Positions 48,998-60,000 of a stretch of DNA of 64,000 nt are shown here, piece after piece; positions within the stretch are counted from its first letter, which is position 1; the number at the start of each line of letters is the position of its first letter. The notes beneath the pieces are model-generated. The model saw only the letters and a list, made by a program, of their open reading frames with translations. It searched no databases and was not told the origin of the DNA. The stretch is from positions 6,764,001 to 6,828,000 of the forward strand of contig NZ_CP051293.1 in the NCBI RefSeq assembly GCF_013170805.1, read 5' to 3'. Origin of the DNA: Mesorhizobium sp. NZP2077 (GTDB taxonomy: Bacteria; Pseudomonadota; Alphaproteobacteria; Rhizobiales; Rhizobiaceae). The position numbers and the translations under genes were made by a program.

Positions 48998-51900
48998 TTA
49001 CCCGAGTTCATGGATCATCACGTCGGGAATGACCGCCTTGGCGATGTCGCATAAGTGCTGGTGATGGGTCAGGTAGATTACCTGGCCCACACTGGCCATC
49101 TCGCCAAACAAACGGAAAACCTCTTCCGACCGCAAATGGTCGAACGTTTCCATAATGTCGTCGGCGATGAACGGAACAGCGGGCCTGAGCTTGGCAAACT
49201 CATAATATCCGGCGAGGCGTAGAGCCAAGTAGAGTTGAAAGCGCGCGCCTTTCGACAAAGCGTCTGCGACCTTCGATTGGCCATCCCGCTGTGTCGCGAT
49301 GAGAACCTCACCGCCCTTTACCGGCTGGGTCGTCAAGCCTGTGTACTGGCCGCGCGTCATTAGTGCGAAGGCGTCGGAGGCCTCGCGCAGCATCCCAGAG
49401 CGGTGGCGTTCGCGATAGACCTGAAGCGCGCTCGCCGCCGACATCACCCCAAGCTTCAATTCGATGTAGCGGACGGCTTTCTCCTCGATTTCGAGAAGGA
49501 CGGTGCGACGATCGGCATCGATCCGGGCAACTGCGCTGTCGCCTCCGATCGCATCGAGCTTGTCGGTCGCCCGGGTACGCCGGACGAGCTGCTCTTGCAG
49601 TGATTCATCGAAGTCGGCGAGGCGCCGCTCGACTTCAGCCTTTTCGATTGCGAGCCCATCGAGATCCAGGCCTTCCAGCAACGACTGCGCCTGGATCAAG
49701 TCGTCGACGGTGAGCTCGCTCGTTAGCCGTTCTTCAAGCTCGCCCACGGCACTCTGCAGGCCGTCTCGCTCGCGAAGCTGTTCATCGCGCTCCACGACCT
49801 CCGGCAGAGTTTTCGCCCCAAAGGCATCGAGCACTTCCTGCTTTGTCGTCTCGTGTGCCGAGAAATCAGCGTTCAGCGCCTCTCGAACGTCCTGCAACTT
49901 CTGAACGTCGAGTAGCAGGTTTGCCCTCGCCTCACGGGCGCGCTCTGCTTGCTCTAGACGTTCTGTCAGCCTGACGCTCCCCTGTTCTGGCGCCACGTCG
50001 CCTGCAGGCTCGCCGGCCTGCGCGCCAACGCGGGAAACCTCTTCGGCAAATGCGGTCCTGTCCGCCTCCATCTTGCGGATGCGAATACGCATGGCCTCAC
50101 GATCCTGCAGGGCCTTTGACAGCTCTGACAACTGATCGAGCACGCTGCCAAGCCCAGTCCCGGCGATGCCTTCTTCGAGCCAAGTGCCCTTCAGCGTTTC
50201 CCTGACCTCAGCCTGCCATGCCTCCTCTCGCCGCTCGGCGATTTCAACAGCGAGCCGTCTGGCGGCCAGCTCCTCTTCCTTGGCGGCCACGCTCCTCAGC
50301 GCCTCCGCTTGTTCTGCATCGACCTTCGCCTGCCTGTCCAGAAAGCGGTCAGCGGCGACCGCCATTACTTCCAGAGTCTCCCCGGCCTCCGAGGCTATTC
50401 CAACGCTTTGAAGAGCCAAGGCCAATCCGAGATGGATCCGCTCTCCTTCGGCTGTTGCGCGTTCGATCTTGACGCGTGCGAGCACGATGTCGTCCCAGGC
50501 GGCAAGCGCGTCGGCGCGGGCGGCAATGCGTTCATCGAGAAGTCCGATCAGCAGGTCGAGTGTCTGCTCCCGGCAATCCTCAAGCAAGGCATTTGCCGTT
50601 TCCTTGACTTCAGCTGATGCCATTTCTGCGCGCTTTTCCACCCCGGCAAGTTGACAGCTGATGCGCTCTACGGCGGCTTCCGTCTCGGCTGCCTTCTGTT
50701 CGATAGCTCGAAGATCGGCCAGCTCGCCTGCACGAGACAAACGGGCCATGACAACATGATCGTCCCTGGCCAGTACTGCGGCAAAGACATCGGCCGTTTC
50801 GGCCCTAAGGTCCGCCCGGTGATTTCGCCAGGCCTCGTCTCTCTCACGTCGTATGGCTGCGGCTGTGTCATCGTCGGCGAGATCGGCCGCGGCGCGGACA
50901 GCAGCCAGACGTGACGAAGTAGATACTCGGTTTTGTTCATGCTCAGTCAGGCGCTCGGACAGGACTGCCTTGTCTTTTTGAAGGCTCGCGGCCAGTGTTT
51001 TCCACGCAGCCATCTGCGTCAGTAGCGGAACCGATATCTTCGAAAGTGCCTCGGCATCGCCCGACCATGGCTGGAGGCGCCGCATCGCACCGGCCAGCCT
51101 TGTTTGCCGCTCGTCCTCCAAGCCGCGCGCCTCTGTTATCTCCCGTGTGTGACTACTGGCCTTCGCCTGCGACACGGCTGCAATCAGCCTGGCTCTTACG
51201 GGCTCGGGCACCGCCCTCTCCTCGCCAACGCGACCTCGTGCAGCGTTGAGCCCGTCGAGCACGGCAGCGGCTTCGTCGCGGGCCATCCGCAGGGTCGCCG
51301 TGATCCCGGAGCGTTGTTCGACCATGTTGCGAAGCGTGCCGACCACAAAGGCAGGTAAGATGAGCCGGGATGGATCCTGTTCGGCCGATTTTCCGAGCTC
51401 GGCGAGACAGTTCGCCACCGTCTGGTCGAGCATCTGGACTTCCATTTTGCGAGTCGGCAGATCCATCCCCGCGGACGCATATCGCGCCTTGCGATCGGCG
51501 AGTCTTCGCACCTGTTCGGAGATCGCCAGCAAAGCTTCGTCGACAGCGATTGCTTCGATCTTTGCGTTCGCCCGATCGATTTCATCGGCATTCGCCTGGA
51601 TACGGGTTCTCAGCCGCGCGTCCTGATCGATCAATTCCGCGACGCTGCCACTCCAGGTCCTGGGAGGAGACGGGATGTCAGGCAGCTCAGCTAGTCTGCT
51701 CGCCTTACGTTTGATTTCGGCCAGGAGCGGCGCGGCGCGCGCATATCGGTCGATTGTAGCCAGTCGCGCCGACAACACCGAACGTTCAGAGAGGCTACGA
51801 TCGTACTTGTCCTGGGCTTCCACCCGTTCCGCCTCGAGCGTCTCGAATGTCGAGGCCAAGGTGTCGATCTGCTCCTTGCGTGACTTGAGTTCCGCGAACC

Positions 51901-52468
51901 GCTTCTTCAGCAACGCGATTTCAGTGGTCTGGGCCTGTTTTCGGTGAAGTCCATCTGCCTCCGTCTCCAGTGCGGCCAAGACATCGCTCACATGACCAAG
52001 TCCGGCGCTGGCGGTGAAAAGGAGCTTGCCGAGATCACCACGCGATTCAAGGATCGCCTTGCCCCCTATTTCCAGCGTCTCGTCATCCAGTGAGAACATG
52101 CTGCTGTAGGCATCGCGGGACAATCCGGCGAGATGAGCCGAAATGGCAATTTCACTCAGTGGCCGGCCTTCCGCATCATGGAGCGAGTTGCTGCGACTCT
52201 TGGTGCGTGAAACGGCAAGCGTCTGCGCCTCAAATTCGAGCAACCCGCCGATGCGCATGGAGCTATATTCGTGCAGGAAATTGTAGCGACTGCGCTCTTC
52301 GATGCCGAAGAGCAGGTCGAGATAGGCAGAAAGCGCGGTCGATTTGCCGGCTTCGTTCAAGCCAAATACTATATGCAGATCAGGCCCTGAACTCGGTTTA
52401 GGTCCGAAGTCAATCGCCTTGTCGGTGAACTTACCGTAACGGGTGAGATCGAGCCGCCGCAATCTCAT
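48998..52468 (-). CDS. SMC-like ATPase of YhaN type
   Basis: 1156-residue ABC/SMC-like ATPase. Walker A is VFGLNEAGKSTALSA (Gly36-Thr44) near the N-terminus. Long coiled-coil halves rich in Glu, Ala, Leu and Arg span about 170-950. The C-terminal lobe has the signature DALSKGARFQLYLALRLA, Walker B PFIADDIMETFDHLR and the switch histidine IYLTHHQHL. The start overlaps the end of the phosphoesterase gene as ATGA. Partners of this kind (YhaN-YhaO, Rad50-Mre11, SbcC-SbcD) process DNA ends. Confidence 0.85.
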   Translation of the reverse strand: MRLRRLDLTRYGKFTDKAIDFGPKPSSGPDLHIVFGLNEAGKSTALSAYLDLLFGIEERSRYNFLHEYSSMRIGGLLEFEAQTLAVSRTKSRSNSLHDAEGRPLSEIAISAHLAGLSRDAYSSMFSLDDETLEIGGKAILESRGDLGKLLFTASAGLGHVSDVLAALETEADGLHRKQAQTTEIALLKKRFAELKSRKEQIDTLASTFETLEAERVEAQDKYDRSLSERSVLSARLATIDRYARAAPLLAEIKRKASRLAELPDIPSPPRTWSGSVAELIDQDARLRTRIQANADEIDRANAKIEAIAVDEALLAISEQVRRLADRKARYASAGMDLPTRKMEVQMLDQTVANCLAELGKSAEQDPSRLILPAFVVGTLRNMVEQRSGITATLRMARDEAAAVLDGLNAARGRVGEERAVPEPVRARLIAAVSQAKASSHTREITEARGLEDERQTRLAGAMRRLQPWSGDAEALSKISVPLLTQMAAWKTLAASLQKDKAVLSERLTEHEQNRVSTSSRLAAVRAAADLADDDTAAAIRRERDEAWRNHRADLRAETADVFAAVLARDDHVVMARLSRAGELADLRAIEQKAAETEAAVERISCQLAGVEKRAEMASAEVKETANALLEDCREQTLDLLIGLLDERIAARADALAAWDDIVLARVKIERATAEGERIHLGLALALQSVGIASEAGETLEVMAVAADRFLDRQAKVDAEQAEALRSVAAKEEELAARRLAVEIAERREEAWQAEVRETLKGTWLEEGIAGTGLGSVLDQLSELSKALQDREAMRIRIRKMEADRTAFAEEVSRVGAQAGEPAGDVAPEQGSVRLTERLEQAERAREARANLLLDVQKLQDVREALNADFSAHETTKQEVLDAFGAKTLPEVVERDEQLRERDGLQSAVGELEERLTSELTVDDLIQAQSLLEGLDLDGLAIEKAEVERRLADFDESLQEQLVRRTRATDKLDAIGGDSAVARIDADRRTVLLEIEEKAVRYIELKLGVMSAASALQVYRERHRSGMLREASDAFALMTRGQYTGLTTQPVKGGEVLIATQRDGQSKVADALSKGARFQLYLALRLAGYYEFAKLRPAVPFIADDIMETFDHLRSEEVFRLFGEMASVGQVIYLTHHQHLCDIAKAVIPDVMIHELG

Positions 52469-53718
52469 CGCGTGCCGCCTGCCTTGAGGCGAGCCGTGAC
52501 CAGGTCGACGCCACGTGCAAGCACGTCATCGAGGAATGCCTCCAACGCCGCCTCGTCCTTTCCCGCGAAGTCTCGCGCATCCGGCGGCAGGTCCGCGATG
52601 GTCTTCAACACCAATTCCCTAGCGTCCGAACGGAACGCGTCCGACGTTGCGCGCATTGACTCGGCTAGCTCCAGGGTCGGATCCGCGACGTCTTCGGACT
52701 TCCCAGTTCCGGGAGCAGAGAGATTGAGTTCGACCTTCTCCACCCAGGTGTTGCCCACCTGCTCTGCCGCCTGTTCGGCCTCGGCAAGCACCAAATCCTT
52801 ATCGCGGATCATCATCCATGACAGCGCGGAAGCGCCGACCAGGCTGAGGCGGGCGATGAGGTATTGCGATCTGGCCGCAGTCCGGGATTGTTCAAGCGCA
52901 GACCGGATGCGGCCGACGGCCTCGGGCAGTTCTGATATTCCTGCCAGGTCGACACTCACGCGCTCGAACTGCGCAACGTTGGTCAGCCTCTCCTCAATGT
53001 CGACAGACCGATCGTCGTTTATGGTCGCCAGGGTGACCGATTTCTCACCAGCCTCATTGATGTCTCTGCCCTGAGGGATTCCAGGCATCACGAGCGTGCT
53101 TGCGCCGGGATAGACCTTGCGAACGTGAATATGGCCAAGGGCCCAATATTCAAAGCCGTGACCTTGCAGGTCGGCGACGCTGCAAGGCGCATAGACGTCG
53201 TGGCCGGGCGAGCCGGCCAAGCTGGTGTGCATGATGCCGATGTTCGCGGCGCCCTCTCGGGGGCCGGCATATTTGGGCAGCAGGCTTTCGGCCGCCTTGG
53301 GGCTGGCGAAGCTCAGTCCGTGAAGCACGACGTCCAGCCCGGCGACCGACTGGATCACGGAGTGCGTGCGGCCACTGAAAATCGTCACCGTGTCCGGCAG
53401 GACGAGCTGTTTAGAGATTCGAGACATGGCGTCGTGGTTGCCGCGGATCATGTAGACCCTGACACCGGCTTGGTGCAGACGCATCATTTGCGAGGCCAGG
53501 AAGCGCGCCGTCTTCATCGATGTCTGATCGCCATCGTAAAGATCGCCCGCAATGACAAGCGCATCGACCCGCTCCGCAAGACACAGGTCCACGATCGAGA
53601 TGAAAGCCTGGCGGCTGGCATCTCCCACCAGTTCGGCGAGTTCGGGATTGCGCAACGCGAGCGTGCGCAGCGGTGAATCGAGATGGATGTCGGCTGTATG
53701 AACAAATCGAAATGCCAT
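52465..53718 (-). CDS. Mre11/SbcD/YhaO-like DNA exonuclease
   Basis: 417-residue calcineurin-like phosphoesterase. Metal-binding motifs run in order: HTADIHLD, VIAGDLYDGD, MIRGNHDAMS, GIMHTSLAG and WALGHIHVRK. The C-terminal 200 residues would cap and contact the SMC-like partner, to which it is translationally coupled. Probably cuts or trims DNA ends, in repair or in defence. Confidence 0.88.
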   Translation of the reverse strand: MAFRFVHTADIHLDSPLRTLALRNPELAELVGDASRQAFISIVDLCLAERVDALVIAGDLYDGDQTSMKTARFLASQMMRLHQAGVRVYMIRGNHDAMSRISKQLVLPDTVTIFSGRTHSVIQSVAGLDVVLHGLSFASPKAAESLLPKYAGPREGAANIGIMHTSLAGSPGHDVYAPCSVADLQGHGFEYWALGHIHVRKVYPGASTLVMPGIPQGRDINEAGEKSVTLATINDDRSVDIEERLTNVAQFERVSVDLAGISELPEAVGRIRSALEQSRTAARSQYLIARLSLVGASALSWMMIRDKDLVLAEAEQAAEQVGNTWVEKVELNLSAPGTGKSEDVADPTLELAESMRATSDAFRSDARELVLKTIADLPPDARDFAGKDEAALEAFLDDVLARGVDLVTARLKAGGTR

Positions 53719-54034
53719 CTGGCGCGCTCTCCCGGCCCGAACAGACGTTCAGGCAACATTGCCCATCAAGTCAAATCGCCCAAAACGTCGCAGCGAGCGG
53801 CGAAGGCGTCCCCATTCCGGTTAGCAAAGTGCGCCGGCGTTCGGCAACAGTATCTGTGAGTTGAGGCCTCGAAGTCAGGATAGGGTGTCTGCCTTCTTGT
53901 GAGGGAGCATTGACAGGCCTGACCTCCCTGTTGCGAGCCTCAACTATCGCGTGGATAAGCGAAGGTTTTGTATTCATCCGTCAGCCAAGAGCCTTTTATA
54001 TCCGCAAGAAATTGCTTAATCTCCACGCGGGGGT
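53719..54034. other. Divergent intergenic region
   Basis: 316 bp between the divergently transcribed phosphoesterase and DUF4011 helicase genes. It should hold promoters for both. A TTGACA lies at 53910-53915, but no -10 box follows at the right distance. Confidence 0.4.
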
Positions 54035-57000
54035 ATGGGGTCAATGCAATCTGCAGATAGTTCAGAGTTAGTAACAAATGATAGTGTTGCCGGTAGGCTA
54101 CCTGGCTCGACCATAGTTGCCGACGTCGCGTCCAGCTTCACTTATGCATCCTATCAGAATGCGATTCCGGTTATCCGGTCCATCCGGCTCGATAACGACA
54201 CCGCTCGCAGTTTTGAGAATTGCCGGCTGGAGCTTACGTCGTCACCGTCGTTCCTGCGGCCGAAGACCTGGACGGTAGACCGCCTCATCCCAGGCGACCG
54301 GCTCCAGCTCAGTGACCGCAAGGTAGAGCTTGACGCTGGATATCTCGCCGGCCTGAACGAGGCTGAGCGAGGTGAGATTACCTTGCGCCTGTCTGCAGCC
54401 GGTGAGGTCCTGGACGAAAAGCGAGTGACGGTGAGGCTGCTTGCGCGCGACGAGTGGGGTGGCGTCGCCGACATGGCGCAACTGCTTCCGGCGTTCGTGA
54501 TGCCCAATGATCCCGGCGTTGCGCCGATCCTTAAGGCAGCGGCCGAACGGCTTGCCGCGCACGGGCATCCGAGTGGCCTCGACGGCTATCAATCGCAAAG
54601 CCCGCAACGGGCATACATGCTGGCTGCCGCAATTTATTCGGCGATGGCCGGCATGGGGCTGCACTATGCCGAGCCTCCCGCAAGCTTCGAGAGCCGTGGC
54701 CAGAAGATCAGGCGCCCCACGACGATTGCCGAGGAGCGCCTCGCGACCTGCCTGGATACCTCGCTTCTCTTCGCAGCGGCCTTAGAGGCAGCCGGTCTCC
54801 ATCCCGCCGTCCTGATGTTTGATGGACATGCGGCTGCGGGGGTCTGGCTGGCCAAGCGCACTTTTGCCAATGCGGTTGAGCAGGATCAGATGGAGGTCCG
54901 CAAGGCGCTGGCCTCGCGCGAATTCATTGCATTTGAGACCACAGGCGTCACGCACCGGCCTGCGCTGACGCTAGAAGCCGCGCAGAACGCGCTCAGTGTC
55001 CGGCTTGCGGAGGAGCAGGCAGATGCCTTCGTCGCAGCCATAGACGTGCGGCGATCACGCAGCGGCGGCATCACGCCTCTCGCCTCGCACGAGCCGGTCG
55101 GACGCAATGTCGCCGACGAAGAGTCGGCAACTGCGATTGCGGCTCTGCCACTTCCGGCGGCGCCAGCAATCGGGGAGATGCCGGCTGAGGCCGTTGAGAT
55201 CAAGCCCACCACAGCGGCAGGTCGCATCGACCGCTGGCAAAAGAAGCTGCTCGACCTGACGCTCAGGAACCGGCTGCTCAATTTCCCCGATTCGAAGAAG
55301 ACAATTCCGTTCCTGTGCACCGACGTCGCCTATCTGGAAGACAGGTTGGCGAACGGGGCCGCGGTCCGTCTTATTTCGCTGCCAGAGCAAAACCCTTTGG
55401 GAGAACGCGATGCGGAGCTTTATCGGGATGTCCACGGTCGCGATCTGCAACGCGGGTTCGCGGCTGAAGCGCTGCTCAGGGATGAGCTCGCCTCCACGTT
55501 GGATGCCCGCCAGCTTGAAGCGAGGCTAATCGACCTCTACCGGCAAGTTCGCAACGACTTCGCTGAGGGCGGAGCAAATACGCTGTTCCTCGCCGTCGGT
55601 TTCCTCCGCTGGAAGAAGAAACCGGAGGATGGGCGCAGCTACCGGGCGCCGCTGCTGCTGGTGCCGGTCCGGCTTGAGCGGCGTAGCGCAAGCTCGCGCT
55701 TCACGATCCGCTTCCATGAGGACGAGCCACACTTCAATGCCACACTTCTTCAGTTCCTCGAGCGGGATTTCGAACTTCGTCTTCCTCAATTTGCCGGTGA
55801 CTTGCCGCTCGACGACAGCGGGATCGACGTGCCGCGGATCCTGTCCTCGATGCGACAGGCGGTGCGCGATGTTCCTGGCATGGAGGTGATCGACGAGACC
55901 GCGCTGTCGACATTTTCCTTCGCCAAGTTCCTGATGTGGAAGGATCTTGTCGAACGCACCGACGCGCTTCGTCAAAACAGGGTCGTTCGTCACCTCATCG
56001 ATACGCCCCAGCAGGCGTTCGAGAGCTCAGACGGACAGTCGGCCTTTCGCGATGAGGCAGAGCTCGATCATGCGTATGAACCTTCAAGCATCATAAGCCT
56101 GCTTCCCCTGGATTCCTCGCAAACATCGGCAAGCATGGCAGCGGCCGAGGGACGTGACTTCGTCATCGTCGGGCCGCCCGGGACCGGAAAGAGCCAGACG
56201 ATCGCCAACATGATCGCCAACTGCCTTGGGGTCGGCAAAACAATCCTTTTCGTGGCCGAAAAGACTGCCGCGCTCGATGTAGTCTACCGCCGGTTGCGCG
56301 AACACGGACTTGGAAATCACTGTATTGAGCTGCATTCGAATAAGGCCGATCGCAGGCATTTTCTCGCCCAGTTGAAGGCATCATGGGAGAATGGTGGCCG
56401 GGCGGACGCCTCACAGTGGATTGCCATCAATGAGCGGCTTCGCTCGCGCCGGGACGAGTTGAACGCCTATGTCGCGGCGCTTCACAAGCGCTACCGGAAC
56501 GGTTGGACGCAATATCTGGCATTGGGTATTGCACTCAAATCGAACGATCATCTGGCACCGGCGTTCACGTGGCAGACGCCGGACTCGCATGACGCACAAA
56601 CGCTGCTGGCGCTGGAGGATCTGGCCGCGCAGGTCGGCCTGGTCTTCGCGTCGGTTGAACGTCGGCCAGAGTTGGACCTGATCGATGTTGGAGAATGGAG
56701 CAGCGATTGGCAACTGAGGTTGCTTGCTGCAGCGACGTCTCTGCACTCCGCCATCGGCCAGTTGACTGCATCGATACGGGACTATCAGTCCTGTCTAGGT
56801 CTTGCCCCCAGCGAGCCATTGTCGCATGCCGAAATCCAGTCGCTCGTGGGGTTGGCGCAGATCATGGCCCAGGCCCGCAGTCGCGATATCTCGATAGCAT
56901 ATGACCGGGATTTCTCGACTTTCGCGGATGCGCTCACCGCCCTGGAGCGCTCGATCGAGGGATATCGAGAGACCGAGCGTAGGCTCTCCGCCACCTATGA

Positions 57001-60000
57001 GATTGCGACTGTCCGTGACCTCGATCTGGATGTCATGGATCGCCAATGGCGTGATGCTGAAGCGTCGTTCTGGCCAAGATCGGCGATCGGCAAAAGCAAG
57101 ATCCAGAAACTGCTTCAAAGCCGAGCACAACGTGGCACCGCCGACCCCGGCAAGGAACTTCAGCTGCTCCGTCGGATGAGAGAGTTTCTGGCTGCGGTCG
57201 ACCAAAGCCCGTTGGCAGGCAAGCCACTGCCGATCGAAGGTCTGGCAACGGACGTAAAGGCCATCTCCGGCACCCTCGATCTTGCTCGACGGCTTCGCGT
57301 ATCACTTCGCATTCCTGGCCGCAGCCCGGACGAATTTCGGGCCGTCGTCCGTTCTGTCGCGCCAAGTCTGCGCGGCATCCTTGAAAACGACCAGCTGCGC
57401 GAGGCCGGCGATCAGCTGCTGGCGGCCGTCAAGGAACTTGAGGCCGCGCGCCTGGCATTCGGCGAGGTTTCGGCACGGGAGGTGGCGGATACTTCGGACG
57501 GTCCTGGCCTTGAAGCGCTTAGGGCAAAGCTGATTGCGCTAGCGGATGCTCGAAACCTGTTTCGTGATTGGGCAGCCTGGTGCCAGGTGAAAAGACAGGC
57601 GATCCAACACCATCTTGCGCCTCTTGTTGGGCAAATCGAGACGGGAACGATAGCCCCCGAACAAGCACGGTCGGCCTTTCGTGCGGGTTATGCCAGATGG
57701 TGGTTGCCGAAGGTTCTCGACGGCGATCCCGTATTGCGAAGCTTCCGCAGGTTCCAGCACGAGAACGCCATTACGGAATTTCGCGAGATCGACGACCTGG
57801 TGCGCACTCATGCGACCCAGCGGGTCGTCAGCGCGCTTGCCCATGGACTTGCGCCGGTACAGAGCGTCTCACGCAACTCCGAACTCGGCTTGCTGCGACA
57901 TCAAATGGAGCTTCAGCGACCGAGCCAGTCCATCCGTGACATGATCGGCAAGATGCCGCAGAGTTTTGCCAAGCTTGCCCCGTGCATGCTGATGTCACCA
58001 CTTTCCATTGCGCAATACCTTCCCCCGAACCAGGCTTTGTTCGACGTGGTGATTTTCGACGAGGCCTCGCAGATCACCACCTGGGATGCAGTCGGCGCCA
58101 TAGCCAGAGCGCGGCAGACAATCATCGTGGGTGATCCCAAGCAACTGCCGCCGACCAACTTCTTCGGCCGCAATGAGGACGAAGAGGAGATTGCGGATCA
58201 CGAGAAGGACTTGGAGAGCATTCTCGATGAAGCAAGGGCGTCCGGGATCCCGGTGCGCGACCTCAGATGGCACTACCGTAGCCGAAGTGAATCGCTGATC
58301 GCGTTCTCCAACTATCACTACTACCACAACCGCCTGGTCACGTTCCCCTCGCCGGCTGTCGATGACCGCGCGGTTCGCCTGCACCGGGTTCCTGATGGCG
58401 TCTATGACCGTGGCAAGAGCCGCACCAACAAGGTCGAGGCCATGGCGGTCGTGCGCGAGGCAGTCACCCGGATGATGGGCTGGCTGGCCCTGCCGGAGAA
58501 CGATCGCCCGACGCTCGGCGTGATCACCTTCAATGCACAACAGCAGTCACTGATCCTGGACCTGCTCGATGCCGCACGCCGAGACCATCCGGAACTCGAA
58601 TGGTTTTTTGCCGAAGACCGGGTCGAGCCGACGATCGTGAAGAACCTGGAGAACGTCCAGGGCGACGAGAGAGACGTTATCCTGTTCTCGATCACATTCT
58701 ACAAGGATGCCTCCGGGAGGCCGCCAGCAATGGACTTTGGGGCGTTGAACCGAGACGGTGGCGAGCGCCGCCTCAACGTCGCGGTAACACGCGCCCGCCA
58801 GGAACTGATCGTCTTCTCCGGCTTCACGGCGGACCAGATTGATCCATCGCGAAGCAAGGCGATCGCGGTCCAGCATCTGAAGACCTTCCTCGACTATGCC
58901 GAACGCGGCCCAATTGCATTGCCCGCCCAGGATCTTGGATCGGTGGGCGGCTTCGATTCCCCGTTCGAGGAAGCAGTCGCCGATCATCTTGAGCAGCGCG
59001 GCTGGACAGTCGTTCCGCAAGTCGGGATTTCCGACTTCCGGATTGATCTGGGAATTCGCCACCCGGATCTGACTGGGGCCTATCTCGCGGGCGTCGAGTG
59101 CGATGGAGCGACCTATCACCGATCGGCGACGGCAAGGGATCGCGACAAGGTTCGCGAGCAGGTTCTGACCGGGCTCGGTTGGACCATCCTTCGTGTCTGG
59201 TCGACGGATTGGTGGTTTGACGCAAAGAGCTGCGCTGATCGCCTTCACGCAAGCCTGGAGACCCTGCTTGAGGAAAGCCGGGCGCGTCATTCAAGCGAGC
59301 AGACGAGGGAGGTGACAACGCGTTGGGAAATGGGTCAGCAGCTCGAGCCGACAGGCGAACCGGAGGCCCAGACGCCGGCCCCAATCGAGGAGCCCCTGCC
59401 CCTCCCGACCACGTCCGAGGTTGATCTGGTTTCGGCAAGTGTTGCCACAGCAACCGAGCCCTCGGGCTTTGCAGCATTTTCAACAATGGTCGGCGAGCCA
59501 ACCCAAAACCAGGGCGAGCAAAGACGTTATCGTGTGACGGATCTAACCGACTTTCGGCCGGACCCCGAGCAATTCTTCGAGTTTAGCTACGGCACCACGC
59601 TGCGCGGGATGATCGAAGCAGTCGTTGACATGGAGAGTCCATTGCGCACCGACGTTCTCGCCCAGCGCATTGCACGGGTTCACGGTTGGCTGCGCACGGG
59701 CGGCCGCATCCGCGAGAGGATCGACCTGCACCTGCGAGATCTGGATCGCACGCAGGAATCCAGCGGCGAATTCATTTGGCAAAAGGGCGGGCTCTCGGAT
59801 CTCCTTCCCTATCGTCAGCCGGTCAACGAGGAAGCGCGACGTTCAATTGCCGACATACCGTTGGCCGAGCTTGCCTCGGTCGTGATCGACAATCCCGGAC
59901 TTCTCGACATGCCCGATCCTGCACGCGACATGGCCCATCTTCTTGGAGTTGAGCGCCTTGCCGCGGTATCGCGCGCGCGGCTGGACGAGGCAATCGCCAG

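Noticed and set aside
53910..53915. TTGACA as a sigma-70 -35 box for the DUF4011 operon
   Set aside because: The hexamer 17 bp downstream is GCGAGC, not a -10 box.
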